A DNA stretch of 64,000 nucleotides from Myxocyprinus asiaticus (lineage: Eukaryota > Chordata > Actinopteri > Cypriniformes > Catostomidae), in contig NC_059349.1 in NCBI RefSeq assembly GCF_019703515.2, forward strand, positions 24,710,744 through 24,774,743, in the 5' to 3' direction. Below, one piece after another: positions 12,131-23,108 of the stretch (position 1 is its first letter; each line of letters starts with the position of its first letter). The translations under genes were made by a program, and so were the position numbers. The notes beneath the pieces were generated by a model. It was given only the letters and a program-made list of their open reading frames with translations. It was not told where the DNA came from and did not search any database.

Positions 12131-12965
12131 AAAAAAAAAGGGAAAAAAAAAACATGTGGCTCACCTTACAAAAAATCTAAACTACCCGCAAACTTGCCGC
12201 TCTTTATTTTCACATGAAAATTAGCTTTTGATTCACCACAAATGTTTGCCAGTAGTTTTTAGCTTTTCGCCGCTAGTGGTGAACCTCCGGCAAACCTTTG
12301 ACAACAATGGACAATTTGCTGCAAGTTTGCCATGAACTCTCGATATTCATAAGGGTCCATAGTGCCGATACTTTACAGAGCTGCGATGACTTTACGGGTG
12401 GATAGATGACTTGAAGCGATTGCCTGAGATTAGCTATGCTGATATCATTAACTACTTCGAGTTCTTATGACAGCCAATAACTGCACAGGTTACGCATGAA
12501 CTCATTTTTACTCCAACTAACACTTAAAATGTTTGTTGTTCTCCATCTGGATTGCTTGTTTTGGTGGATATGCTTCTTATGGAGACAGGAACCAGACAAC
12601 AGTTAATCAAAATCATCATTGTACCATCAAGTGGTTGGTCAGAAAAACTGTGGATATTAATGTGCCAAGTTGCTTTATTGCTTGGAAAACCACAAATAGC
12701 CAACAGTTAGTATAATGAGCTATGTTAATTGACAGAGGAATTGTTTATTCTGATTATTAGGCCCTATTATTAATAAAATGAACTGTTTATTGAACATTTG
12801 TGTTTTTTATCATATTGACGATTCCAGTGTTTTATAAAAACAATACTTACTGTGGTTAATTTTACAATGGTTAAGGGGGTTTCTGCCACTCCGTTTCAAG
12901 TCGTTCACCCCTTACCAATGGATAAATCACTGTAATGTACACCTTCTTGTGGCTTATTGCTTTAT
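12131..12965. other. Intron sequence, possibly an unrecognised repeat
   Basis: It follows a poly-A/G stretch at about 12126-12150. Motifs such as AGTGGTGAACCTCCGGCAAA suggest repeat origin, but I cannot match it to another copy in the window. Small open frames look like chance. Confidence 0.3.
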
Positions 12966-14120
12966 TAAAGGAATATCCCAGGTTCAAAACAAGTTAAGAT
13001 CAATCGCATTTGTGGCATAATGTTGATTACTACAAAAAACTATTCTGACTCCTCCGTTCTTTTCTTTATAAAAAGCAAAAATCGAGGTTACAGTGAGACA
13101 CTTATAATAGAAGTGAATGGGTCCAATTTTTGGAGGGTTTAAAGGCAGAAATGTAAAGCTTATACTTTTATAAAAACAGTTACATTAATCCTGTTAAAAC
13201 CCATGTGTTATTTGAGCTGTAAACCTTAATTTTAGTTTTAGGGGCATTTTAGGGTTTTCTTTTAAAGAAAAGGAGGAACAAGTCAAAATAACTTTTTGTG
13301 GTAATCAACATTATGCAACAAATGCTGTCGATTGTGCTTAAAGGAATAGTTCACCCATTAAATGAAAATTCTCTCATTATTCACTTGATGCCATCCCAGA
13401 TGTGTATGACTGTCTTTCTTCAGCAGAGCACAATTTAAGATTTTTAGAAGATAGAGCTCTGTCAGGTCCTTATAATGGATGTACTCGGCACTTTGATGGT
13501 CCAAAAGTCTCATTTAGGCAGCATAAAAGTAATCCATGCGACTCCAGTCGATCAATGAATGTCTTATGAAGCGAATCGATAGGTTTATGTAAGAAACAAG
13601 TCGATAATTAAAACGTTTTTAACTTTAAATCGGCGCTTCCATCCAGGGCTCTGAAGCTGTTTGAAATGGCCGAACTCTCGCATGACGTTTGTTCTTCTGT
13701 TGTAAATAAGCGCTGCTTCCAAATTCTCACGAGACGCGCTTACGTCACGCGACAGCTATGTTATGCGTCAGCTGCTGGCAGGAAGTGCTTTTTAAAAGTT
13801 CAAACCTTTTAATTATCAATTTATTTTTTATACAAACATATTGATTCGCTTCAGAAGACATTCACTGATCGACTGGAGTCGTGTGTATTACTTTATTGCT
13901 GCCTAAATGTGACTTTTGGACCGTCACCTGTGTACTTCCATTATAAGGACCTGACAGAGCTCTATCTTCTTCTAAAAACCTTCATTTATGCTCTGCTGAA
14001 GAAAGACAGTCATACACATCTGGGATGACATCAGGGTAAGTGAATAATGGGTGAACTATTACTTAAAATTTTTGGGTGAACTATTACTTAAAATTATATT
14101 GAACCCGGAATATTCCTTTA
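12966..14120. mobile_element. MITE with TAAAGGAATATCCC termini, carrying a nested MITE
   Basis: The left end TAAAGGAATATCCCAGGTT and the right end AACCCGGAATATTCCTTTA form inverted repeats. A second element (13339-14090) is inserted inside it. The left part (GGTTACAGTGAGACACTTA, AGAAGTGAATGGG) is also recognisable in both arms of the repeat at 58176-58640. Confidence 0.75.
13339..14090. mobile_element. Long-palindrome MITE nested in 12966-14120
   Basis: The ends are AAAGGAATAGTTCACCC and GGGTGAACTATT. The arms, about 13341-13617 and 13800-14061, are near-complementary throughout. For example, ATCCCAGATGTGTATGACTG pairs with CAGTCATACACATCTGGGAT. The roughly 180-bp centre is CpG-richer. The right tip GGGTGAACTATTACTTAAAA is duplicated in tandem at 14048-14095. 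Confidence 0.85.
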
Positions 14121-15560
14121 AACGATCACAGTAATTTCAGAAGCACACAACATGTTGGGTTATGTTGATTAATAAAACCTCATGCCTCATTTCTATGCCA
14201 TTGTCTCCCACTCAAATGGCAGCCAGTTATTTATAACAGAATGTTCCCGACTCTTTCACACCATATATCCATTTCTATAAAGATTCTTTATATTTTCACA
14301 CTGTCGTGACCTTTCACATGTCTCGTGTACACGCGCTGTTCTATCTGCTATCTGTTCTATATGCTGTTCTGTACACAGCTATCTGCTTAGCTCTCACCCT
14401 CTATCAGTCACTATTTGTATTTGAATGCCAGTGGAAGGTGTGAGGCAGCCTTAGCTGAAAAAGTGAAACCTCAGAGCTAAACCCATCAAACTGACACCAA
14501 ATCCATCAAGCAACAGTTGGCCAACACCCTCCCTCACCTACAAACCGAATGTGCTTTCGGAGCAAATCTTGGCATGTGTGAACTCCATTTTGTGAATTGT
14601 ACAGACAATTGTGACTGAGGTTTTCTTTGATTTGTGTGAACTAGCATCTCTCAATCTTGTGGCAAGCTGGGAGCCTTTTTGTGTCACTATTGCATTTTGT
14701 TCATTGCCTGAGGTGCCATTACATGACCAATAAAACCACACCCAGTGCAGATTCTGATTCTAAAATCTGACAGCTTGACTGCATAAGCTACTTGCACAAA
14801 TTATTATGTTATTGCAGAAAAACAAGATCTATCATTTAGCTGGGTATAAGCTATATCCTAAAATAAACAACACTTTTAGTGTGAAAGAAAGAACGTATCT
14901 CTGCAAACAGGTCAACCAACGACTACAATGTTCGTTCAGCAGCTGCCGCGGTGATGCAAATGAGCTATCAAATAACAAAAACAACAAAAACAAAACAGGG
15001 CCTAATGGCTGCGGGACTGTAAATCGATCCCTTCCACACTCCGCCCCAAGCGTCTGGCAGCTTCACAGGAAGCTTAGGTATAAGAAATTGATCCCAACTG
15101 ACATGACCACAAGCTAACAAATTCCTCATTATGATTAATATGAAGCGCTCTTCTGGGGGAGGAGGGTAATGACATGCTAGTGGTCTCCCAGAATAATATT
15201 AGAAAGTCTGTGGCAACATTTATTAGCACTGTAATTAAACTGTTCATCCTTAAACGACTACCCTGGTTCAGAGCGACAAGGCCTAAGGGCCATAGAGTGT
15301 GCGGGGACTGAACTGTGGCCAGGAATGTGTTCATTTGCTAATGTCCGTATTTATTTTACAAGGGGTTTCCTGTTAATTTATTCTAATTAGTGATACCGCA
15401 GTATCTGAGTATTGACACAAGTTGTATTTGTTTCTGAACTGAGAGTGGTTTCAAGATTTGAGAAAATCAAAGCAGGTGTTCCAGATGTATATTTTCAGTT
15501 GATTTGTTTGTTGTATTTAAAGCTTTTTGTTGTTTTTAAACTACAGCTTTTTTTTTTTAT
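14121..15560. other. Intron sequence, nothing firm
   Basis: The stretch around 14535-14760 ends CAGATTCTGATTCTAAAA, which resembles the ATTCTG tail of some fish LINEs, but nothing else supports that. Short open frames at 14806-15117 and on the opposite strand at 15074-15334 show no recognisable protein. Confidence 0.35.
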
Positions 15561-15798
15561 TTAAAGGTGCACTCAGTAATTTTTCCCTCATTAAAAAAGT
15601 TTAACTCCTAAAGACATGAATTATAATTTTGCAATATATGTAGGAAATGATGACCATTCATATTATAATGAAGACTCCAGTCATATCAGTAACCTTATAA
15701 ACGCTCTTTTATTCTACATGGAGAGGGTCCGCACATGGGGGCTGCCATGTCAGAATTACAAGACCAGCCGAATACTACTCGCTTAATCTCAGTAACCG

Positions 15799-16110
15799 TC
15801 TACTTGGATCGCACGCAGAGCTTTAGACGCTCTGTGCAGCTCTTTGTCTGCTTCGATGGACAGCGGAAAGGGAACGCTGTTTCCAAACAGAGGCTTGCCC
15901 AATGGATCGTGGACGCCATCACTTTGGTCTACCAGACCCAGTCCGTGCCCGCCCCCTTGCGGGTTTGAGCACACTCCACAAGGAGTGTGGCATCCTCGTG
16001 GGCACTGGCTAATGGCACCTCTCTAGCAGACATCTGTAGAGCAGCGGGCTGGGCAACACCCAATACCTTCGAGATTTTACAATCTCCGGGTTGAGCCAGT
16101 TTCATCCCGT
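15799..16110 (+). pseudogene. DIRS tyrosine recombinase, C-terminal fragment (copy A)
   Basis: The frame reads YLDRTQSF...LFVCF...NAVSKQRLAQWIVDAI, as in copy C. An in-frame TGA at 15966-15968 interrupts it. The active-site pair H-x-x-R follows in the same frame (HSTR, 15972-15983), then ADICRAAGWATPNTF. A frameshift just before the FYNLRV block puts the nucleophilic tyrosine out of frame. In the family this enzyme inserts the circular DNA copy into the genome. This copy cannot encode it. Confidence 0.85.
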
Positions 16111-16902
16111 GTTCTTTCAGGTACGAACAGGTAAGTTTCGTTACGCGGGACAGCTGGCCGGGTGTACCGCTTGTGTATAGCGCCTTTCCCCTCCACGAGG
16201 TGAAGCCGTGCGCTCTTCTCTCCCATGTGTGTTCACGACCTGTGAACCCTGGATGTCCTTCCTCCTAGCCCTCTGGCTCATAAATTCAGCGTAGTCGGAT
16301 CCAGTACGTGTGCTAACGTGCCCTGTACTGGGGTAAGTGCTCCACAGGTCTCGGTTACCCTGGTAACCTCCAGTGATGTATCTTCCGCGGTACGGTCTCC
16401 CTTTTTCGCGTCTCCCTTGGCAAAGCCCTCTCTGCCCCGGTTGCTGCGTTTGTAGAGCTCCTCCCCTACGAAGGGCAGGACCTACCGCCGTGCCTCTTCC
16501 ATGTGCGGCCTTAGGACCATATGACGTATTTGCCACTTTTTTACCCTCCCCTTCAGGGCAGGATGTGGCCTCCGCGGGGTCTTTTCCCACTGAAAGAATA
16601 GGAACAGAAAAGAACGCCTTCCCCGGCGCATTTTATGAGCATTTAAAGGCCCCAGCCAAATCTAATTTTCTATGGAGAGAAAAACTTAGAGAGAAAAGGC
16701 CGCGGCTAGCCCGGCCTGCTCCCATACTAGATACGTCTCCTTCCCCCACTCATGGTTGTTGGAAATTACATGACGTTTTGGGGCATCTGGGGAGGCTACG
16801 TGCAGTCCGAGTGCATCTGTTCCTATGCTCACAGTAGCTTGCCTACACCTGCATCGGCAGTTCACGTAACACAGTTTAGCCATTGTGGCGTTTCATATAG
16901 GG

Positions 16903-17020
16903 ACCCCTAGTGTCACTACATCGACACAACGTCGAGTGAGTGACAGAAGGGGAATGTCTCAGTTACTGTCGTAACCTCCGTTCCCTGATGGAGGGAACGA
17001 GACGTTGTGTCCTTCTTGCC
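16903..17020 (+). repeat. Internal complementary region of DIRS copy A
   Basis: The first half (GACCCCTAGTGTCACTACAT...CGTCGAGTGAGTGACAG) is complementary to the element's left end as seen in copies B and C. The second half (AATGTCTCAGTTACTGTCGT...) is complementary to its own right end. The junction is near 16952. Such a region, a copy of the joined ends, is diagnostic of DIRS-1-like elements. Confidence 0.8.
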
Positions 17021-17059
17021 ACAGGCTGAACTACACCGCTGTAATGGCCGGGACCTTGT

Positions 17060-17289
17060 CTCGGCTCCTCAGTGCAAAACCCTGAATGAATCCGCATTCC
17101 AGCCTGCCTTTTATACCCGTATGTCAGGGGGAGTGGCATGCAAATTCTACTCGCCAATTCTCATTGGCCTCTTCTCAAAGATCAGAAGGTGTCTCGGGCT
17201 CTCAAGATCGACCCCTAGTGTCACTACATCGACACAACGTCTCGTTCCCTCCATCAGGGAATGGAGGTTACGACAGTAACCGAGACGTT
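17060..17289 (+). repeat. Right inverted terminal repeat of DIRS copy A
   Basis: Read on the minus strand it carries CCAAT (in TGAGAATTGGCG context), the octamer ATTTGCAT (ATGCAAAT on the plus strand at 17138-17145) and a TATA box (TTTTATAC at about 17109-17116). The terminal 54 nt (17236-17289) begin AACGTCTCG and end CGAGACGTT and can fold as a three-way junction. Confidence 0.8.
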
Positions 17290-17408
17290 TCTACAATGGC
17301 ATCTGAAACTGAAAACGATTGATTTTAAATGATGCTGCATCCAAGCCACTAGGTGTCAGTGTAAGTCCAAGATGACACAAAGAAAAAAGTTACTGAGTGC
17401 ACCTTTAA

Positions 17409-18481
17409 GCTTAAAGTAACCCTTTTACGTGATTTTAATAAGCTACATTTAGAAAATTTTACCAAAAAATAAGGGCAAATTAGCTTCAGAAAAGGTGACT
17501 TTAGCTGAATGGTGAGTAGTCTGCATCCCTGTCATGTACAGTATTGTATGAGATAAGCTGTTCCAGGATCAGTGTCAGTTTTAAAGATTTTACAACAATG
17601 CATTTTTACTATGTACAGTTATTGGCACTGGCCCTGCTGAAAAAATTAAGCAAAAGTTGAAGCAAACCCCACTATCATTTATTTGTTTTGGACTTAACCT
17701 TCATTTAGAACGCCCCCCTACTTCATTCCCTTAACCCAGCCGCCCCCTGGGGCCTATAAAATGAAAATGTGAAGACAGAAACGAATAATAAAAGTGGTAC
17801 TGTTATTATATTACACAAAGTATTGAAAAGACTAATAACATTGCATATTTTGTCCCACTGAAATGCTCATTCTACATTACAGTTTTGATTTGGAGTTGGA
17901 TGTAGATGTAAATTTACTGGTAACACCTAATTTATGTGAATAAATTATTCTAACAGTGTGACTGAGTTGGAACTCCTTTCATCAGGTTCTTATTGATTCA
18001 AATGAGTCATCTTTGGGAATTTCTGAAGGTAAACAAAATCAGTTGTATTATCTTACACTCAAACAAAAATAATTTAGCCTATTTGTTTAGGAATTATGCA
18101 TTTCTATTTCATCTAAACAAAATAGTGTATTTTGCATTTGCCCTTATGAAAATGTAATGTAAATGTATTTATTTTCTTTATTTTTATATAATTTTTTTAA
18201 TATATTATTTAGTTTTTGCAGTGGTATTTATGGTACAAATGCATACCAACCCATATAATGGAGTCTAGATAAACATTTTAATGCAAACAGGAGCTTGACA
18301 ATAGATTTAACATGACTGATAAACGCCCCCCATTTGTAACCTAATGCCCCCCCTCTACTAATATGCTCTCAGCGCACCCTGGCATCCTTTGAACGCACAC
18401 TTGGGGGAGGTACCGCCCCCGAGAACCCCTGATTTATGTACTGGAAACTTTTTTCACTCTAAAGTGACTATAAAGTAGATA
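17409..18481. other. Intron sequence, nothing firm
   Basis: Clusters of CGCCCCC (about 17710-17750 and 18325-18420) bracket AT-rich sequence and may mark an unidentified repeat. No coding or RNA feature is seen. Confidence 0.35.
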
Positions 18482-18888
18482 TACACTCACTGAGCACTTT
18501 ATTAGGAACACCTATACACCTACATATTCATGCGATTATCTAATCAGCCAATCATGTGGCAGCAGTGCAATTCATAAAAACATGCAGATATGGGTCAGGA
18601 GATTCAGTTAATGTTCATATCAACCATCAGAATGGGGAAAAATGTTATCCCAGTGATTTCGACCGTGGCATGATTGTTGGTGCCAGATGGTCTGGTTTGA
18701 GTATTTCTGTAAATGCTGATCTTCTGGGATTTTCACACACAACAGTCTCTAGAATTTACTCCAAATTGTGCCAAAAACAAAAAACAACCAGTGAGCGGCA
18801 GTTCTGCAGACAGAAACGCCTTGTTGATGAGAGAGGTCAACAGAGAATCACCAGACTGGTTTGAGCTGACAGAAAGGCTGTGGTAAAC
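18482..18888 (+). mobile_element. Tc1-like element (family 2), fragment 2, cut by DIRS copy B
   Basis: It starts TACACTCACTGAGCACTTTATT with a TA target. It encodes the transposase N-terminus (SDFDRGMIVGARWSGLSISV, then LLGFSHTTVSRIY) in a single open frame to 18862. Homology stops at 18885, where the right end of DIRS copy B begins. After copy B, the flank TCAGA at 22967 may continue the Tc1 sequence for a few bases only. No DDE domain is present. Confidence 0.85.
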
Positions 18889-19120
18889 GTCCTGGTTACT
18901 TGCGTAACCTCCGTTCCGTGATGGAGGGAAGGAGACGTTGTGTCGATGTAGTGACACTAGGGGTCACTCTTGGGAGCCCGAGACACCTCTGGTCTTTGAT
19001 AAAAGGCCAATGAAAATTGCGAGTGGAATTTGTATGCCATTCCCCCAGACATACGGGTATAAAAGGAGCTGGTATGCAACCACTCATTTCGGTTTAATGC
19101 TGAGGAGCCGAGACAAGGTC
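18886..19120 (-). repeat. Right inverted terminal repeat of DIRS copy B
   Basis: The outer 54 nt (18886-18939) begin AACGTCCTGGTTAC and end GACGTT and can fold as in copies A and C. Inside are the CCAAT box, an octamer mutated to ATTTGTAT (about 19029-19036) and TATAAAAG (19058-19065), in plus orientation, that is, inverted relative to the left end. Confidence 0.8.
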
Positions 19121-19159
19121 CGGCCATTTCAGCGGGTAGTTCAGCATTGTGGCAGGAGG

Positions 19160-19270
19160 GACACAATGTTTCGTTCCCTCCATCAGGGAATGGAGGTTAC
19201 GCAAGTAACCAGGACGTTCCCTATCTGTCACTCACTCGACATTGTGTCGATGTAGTGACACTAGGGGTCC
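19160..19270 (-). repeat. Internal complementary region of DIRS copy B
   Basis: On the plus strand, the end-derived GTTACGCAAGTAACCAGGACGTT-type sequence is joined at about 19217 to CCCTATCTGTCACTCACTCG, which is the outermost sequence of this copy's left end (22966 downward). The junction therefore matches this element's own two ends, including its private loop bases TTGC/GCAA. Confidence 0.85.
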
Positions 19271-19662
19271 CTATACAAAACGCCGCAACTAGCTGAACTG
19301 TGTTACGTGAACTGGCGGTGTGTGACGGGCAGACAACTGTGTGCCTCGTAGCCAGCGCACCAGGCCGACACATAACCTCCCCCAACATAGTTATGAGTGT
19401 CAAACGGCCCTTTGGGGACAAGTCGACTACCCAAAAGATAGAGACAGGCTAGCCCAGTCGTGGCCTCTTTTCCCCTTTTTTTCCACTCCCTAAAAAAGAA
19501 GGGGGATTATCCGACTGGGCCGCCAGGTCTAGTCGGGGGCTGTCCCTCCCAAAGGGAGGACACCACAGAGACCACACCTCGCCCAAAGAGAGGGGGGGAT
19601 ATTTAAGTGGAAAAATACGTCACATGGTCTTGCTGACCATGTGGAGAGTCTCGTGGTAGATC

Positions 19663-20769
19663 CTACCCACCGGGGGAGGAGTTACTACAAACATGGAGAC
19701 TGTGGCAGAGGGGCTCACGGCGCCATGCCCATCTCAGGACTCGAGTCTGAAGCCAGTGCTGAATCGGTCTCATATGCATCAACCTGAGCGGGGTGGCCAC
19801 CGCTGAGGATGCCATATGCCCCAGGAGCCTCTGAAAGAGTTTCAGTGGAACAGCTGTTTTCTGTTTGAACGCCTTCAAACAGGTCAGCACCAACTGTGCG
19901 TGCTTGTTCGTGAAGTGCACTGTCAATGAGACTGAGTCCAACTCCAAACCGAGAAAAGAGATGCTCTGAACCGGGAGGAGCTTGCTCTTTTCCCAGTTGA
20001 CCCGAAGCCCTAATCGGCTGAGATGCGAGAACATCAAGTCCCTGTGTGCACACAACATGTCCCGAGAGTGAGCTAGGATTGGCCAATTGTCGAGATAGTT
20101 GAGAATGCGAATGCCCACTTCCCTTAACAGGGCAAGAGCTGCCGAAAGGGAGGACCTTGTACTGATATGCCTGACCCTCGAATGCAAACCGCAGGAAGGG
20201 TCTGTGTCGAGGTAGAATCGAGACGTGAAAGTACGTGTCCTTCAGGTCTACCGCCGCGAACCAATCTTGATGCCGGACGCTCACTAGAATGCGTTTTTGC
20301 GTCAGCATCTTGAACAGGAGTCTGTGTAAGGCCCGGTTCAGTACTTGCAGGTCCAAGATTGGCCGCAACCCACCGCCTTTTTTCGGTACGATGAAGTAGG
20401 GGCTGTAAAACCCCTTCTTTATCTCGGCCAAAGGGACAGGTTCTATCGCACCCTTCCGGCGATCTCTGCGCGCAAGGTAGCAGCGTTTTTGTCCTTCACC
20501 AAGGTGAAGTGGATACCGCTGAACCTGGGCGGACGCCTGGCGAACTGAATCGCGTAGCCGAGTCGGACGGTCCGGACCAGCCATCGCAATGGATTGGAAA
20601 GCGCAAGCCACACATCCAAGTTCCGCACAAGGGGGAACAAAGGGACAACGTCGTCGGATGTACCGGCAGGTGGGGCCTCACAGCGGGGCGGAGCTGGAGG
20701 TGCCACACCATGTCGTGGCCGTGCTGAGTCTAGGGACATTGAAGCACTTACCTGGCTCCTTGTGACCAC
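19663..20769 (-). pseudogene. DIRS reverse transcriptase (copy B), broken
   Basis: In the family this enzyme copies the element RNA to DNA. Segments of RT occur in three frames. The N-terminal part is LVRNLDVWLALSNPLRW (about 20650-20570). The middle part includes FIVPKKGGGLRPILDLQVLN and the first catalytic motif FAAVDLKDTYFHV (about 20430-20200). The palm continues as LREVGIRILNYLDNWPILAH (about 20130-20070), then the thumb/connection segment to 19663. Near 20155, sequence after VLPFG is deleted and the frame shifts. The YxDD catalytic motif reads YLDN (20086-20088 is the Asn codon), so the second aspartate is lost. RNase H is absent. Confidence 0.85.
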
Positions 20770-21138
20770 CCCTGGAACAGCCTGGGACGGGGAGGATGAG
20801 GCCTGTCCTCACAACCCGTGGAGACTGTCACATCGGGGGCGGATGTGTGCCACGGCTGGGCGCGCAGGGACGGGGAGACCACCGCTGGAGCGCCAATCCT
20901 GCAAGGGAAAAAAGGTGGACGGTGGTCATGATGACGACCGTGCACACCGGGTATGTGACACAGGGAAGGAGGAAACCGCTCTTTTGCTGAACTGTTGGGT
21001 ACCGCAGCCACTTGGGCATGCGGCAAAATCAAATGAAAAGGCAACAAAAGATTCTCCACCCGGCCCTCCACCGGGGTATGGAGTGGTCTTACTAACAGCT
21101 CCAATGCAGTGGGTTTCGTCGACCCTGGGTCGCCCGTC

Positions 21139-22529
21139 TCAGGGGCGCTTTGACGACCTTCGTGGGTTCTTAGCGGCCGGCCGTGAGACGGGTGGCGTCT
21201 GCTTCCTGCGGTGGTCTCCACGCCGGGGCCGGGCCGAAGGGGCGGGCTGTGGTGGAGCCGGTGCAGTCACCACAAGGGGACGCCCTTGGCGACGAGCAGA
21301 CAGGGTGTGGGATCTTGAGCCGCGCCGGGGCAGGATATGCCGGATAGCCTCAATCTGCTGCTTCACCGTCTAGAACTGCTGGGCAAAGTCCTCAACGGTG
21401 TCACCAAATAGGCCAGCCTGGGAGATGGGGGCAGCAAGGAACAGTGTCTTGTCGGCCACACCCATCTCGAACAGGTTGAGCCAAAGGTGGCGTTCCTGGA
21501 ACACTAATGTGGACATTGTCCGCCTGAGAGACCGCGCCGTGACCTTCGTCGCTCAGCGAGCGAGGTCGGTCGCCGAGCGCAGTTCTTGCATCAGATCTGG
21601 GGCGGAACTACCCTCGTGCTCTTTTAGCACCTTGGCTTAGTGGACCTGCAGGAGATCCATGGCGTGCAGGGCAGAGGTGGCTTGTCCAGCAGCGCTGTAG
21701 GCTTTGGCCGTCAGGGACGACGTGAACCTACAGGGCTTGGACGGGAGCTTTGGGCGTCCGCACCAGGTGGCGGCGCTCTGCGGGCATAGGTGCACCGCGA
21801 GCGCCTTATCCACCGGGGGAATCGCCATATAGCCCCTGGCCGCCCCGCCATCGAGGGTAGTGAGGGCGGGGGAACTGAGAAATCGGGACCGGGCAGTAAA
21901 AGGTGCCTCCCACGATTTTGTCAGCTCCTCGTGCACTTCCGGGAAGAAAGGCACTGGAGCGGGGCACGGCTGCTTTGAGCCACCCGGGAAAGCATGTCCG
22001 TCATCTCTGCATCAGCCTGTGACTGGGCAATCGTCCCCGAAGGGGGGAGCCCAGCTGAGGCTTCTGCGCCCGACTGGACAAGCCCGCTCTCCAATGCTGC
22101 GTTCGAGAGCTCATCAGCTTCGTGGGCTCCGAACAAGAGGTCGAACTCGCCATGGGACGAGCCGGCGGACTCATCCGGAAGCCCGATCGGGGCAGACGAG
22201 CGTACTGGGGAATGGGAGGTCCGCGGGGAGATACCCGGCGGAGGCGGTCCCATTGTGGTCCCCAAATCATCCCCAGTGCTAGCCGCACTGGCCTCAAACC
22301 CGTAGGTAGAAGGACCAAGGCGGGGAGCCGCTGGGGTGGCTTGCTTTCTTACGAAAGCAAGCCACGACCGCAACGTTGCCATGGACATGTTCTCGCAGTG
22401 AGAACATGAACCATCCATGAATGCTGCCTCCGTGTGGGTCACGCCCAGACACGAAAGACAGCGATCGTGACCGTCTGAAGTTGAGAGGTAACGACCGCAA
22501 CCAGGAATAACACACAATCGGAAAGGCAT
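21139..22529 (-). pseudogene. DIRS gag-like ORF1 (copy B), broken
   Basis: The start is MPFRLCVIPGCG at 22529, and the same start context occurs in copy C. A Cys/His-rich head (CVIPGCG...GHDRCLSCLG...CSHC) suggests a zinc-binding fold at residues 6-45. The frame holds to about 21921, shifts to the 21954-21637 frame (MDLLQVH), then continues as QAKVLKEHEGSSAPDLMQEL with a stop near 21560. It ends in the FAQQF and QQIEAIRHILPRRGSRS segments. In the family this is the structural protein. The open frame on the opposite strand is a shadow. Confidence 0.75.
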
Positions 22530-22574
22530 CTTTAAAAAGACGCGTCTTTAAAAAGACGCGTCTTTAAAAAGACG
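22529..22574 (-). repeat. 16-bp tandem repeat at the gag start of DIRS copy B
   Basis: The unit TCTTTAAAAAGACGCG occurs two and almost nine-tenths times, directly upstream of and touching the ORF1 ATG. Each unit is nearly self-complementary. Copy C has only one diverged unit (GTCTTTTTCAAG) at this place. Confidence 0.85.
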
Positions 22575-22769
22575 TTCCGTGTGTGCCGCTCTTTTTAGAG
22601 AAATATACTCTTTCAGAAAAATATACTCTCTTTTTTCTGCCGAAGCGCCCAGGGGCGTTCTCTGCAGTGCACCAGTGCAGAGGAGGGAGAAGCCGCTGAA
22701 ATGCGCCGTCAGATCCAGCAGAGGTGAATGAACAGTCGTGAGAATTCAGCTTAGTGAGCATGACCATTC

Positions 22770-22966
22770 GGCTCCGAAGAGAAAATCTGAATGAGTGGTT
22801 GCATACTAGCTCATTTTATACCCGTATGTCCGGGGGAGTGGCATGCAAATACCATTCGCCAATTTTCATTGGCCTTTTATCAAAGACCAGAGGTGTCTCG
22901 GGCTCCCAAGAGTGACCCCTAGTGTCACTACATCGACACAACGTCGAGTGAGTGACAGATAGGGAA
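22770..22966 (-). repeat. Left inverted terminal repeat of DIRS copy B
   Basis: Read on the minus strand: outer end TTCCCTATCTGTCACTCACTC, then CCAAT, the octamer ATTTGCAT (plus-strand ATGCAAAT at 22843-22850) and a TATA-like box (plus-strand TTTTATAC at 22814-22821). This is the presumed promoter driving gag. Confidence 0.8.
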
Positions 22967-23059
22967 TCAGACTTATTTGGTGTTGTCAACTACTGTAGGC
23001 TATAAGTGCATGTTTATATTCATGTTTTAGGCCTGTAATGTACCATTTAAAAAAAAAAT

Positions 23060-23108
<49 letters not shown>

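Larger units (their letters stand above)
15799..17289 (+). mobile_element. DIRS-type retrotransposon, copy A (3' fragment)
   Basis: It contains the C-terminal part of a tyrosine recombinase (15799-16110), 3' non-coding sequence, an internal complementary region (16903-17020) and the right inverted terminal repeat ending GAGACGTT at 17289. It is homologous to the 3' part of copy C. The left part (left repeat, gag, RT, RNase H) is absent, so this is a deletion remnant rather than a complete insertion. Confidence 0.85.
15561..17408. mobile_element. MITE with TTAAAGGTGCACTCAGTAA termini, split by DIRS copy A
   Basis: The left end TTAAAGGTGCACTCAGTAAT and the right end TTACTGAGTGCACCTTTAA are inverted repeats of about 20 bp. 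Left flank 15561-15798 and right flank 17290-17408 are the two halves, and the DIRS fragment 15799-17289 lies between them. A second copy of this MITE is at 47543-48584 and shares TGCATCCA-GC and GTGTAAGTCCAAGA-like motifs near its right end. Confidence 0.8.
18886..22966 (-). mobile_element. DIRS-type retrotransposon, copy B (gag-RT, internally deleted)
   Basis: Read on the minus strand the order is left terminal repeat (about 22770-22966), gag (22529 to about 21139), RT (about 20769-19663), 3' non-coding sequence, internal complementary region (about 19160-19270) and right terminal repeat (18886-19120). RNase H and the tyrosine recombinase are missing: sequence homologous to the 3' non-coding part of copy C starts right after the RT, near 19690. 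It is the only copy with gag and RT. All frames are broken. Confidence 0.9.

Noticed and set aside
16141..16837. Open frames of about 150 codons on both strands
   Set aside because: They lie in the 3' non-coding part of DIRS copy A. Homologous sequence in copies B and C is also non-coding.
20594..21373. 259-codon open frame on the plus strand
   Set aside because: It lies antisense to the DIRS gag/linker region of copy B. GC-rich composition opens the opposite strand, and it shows no protein family features.
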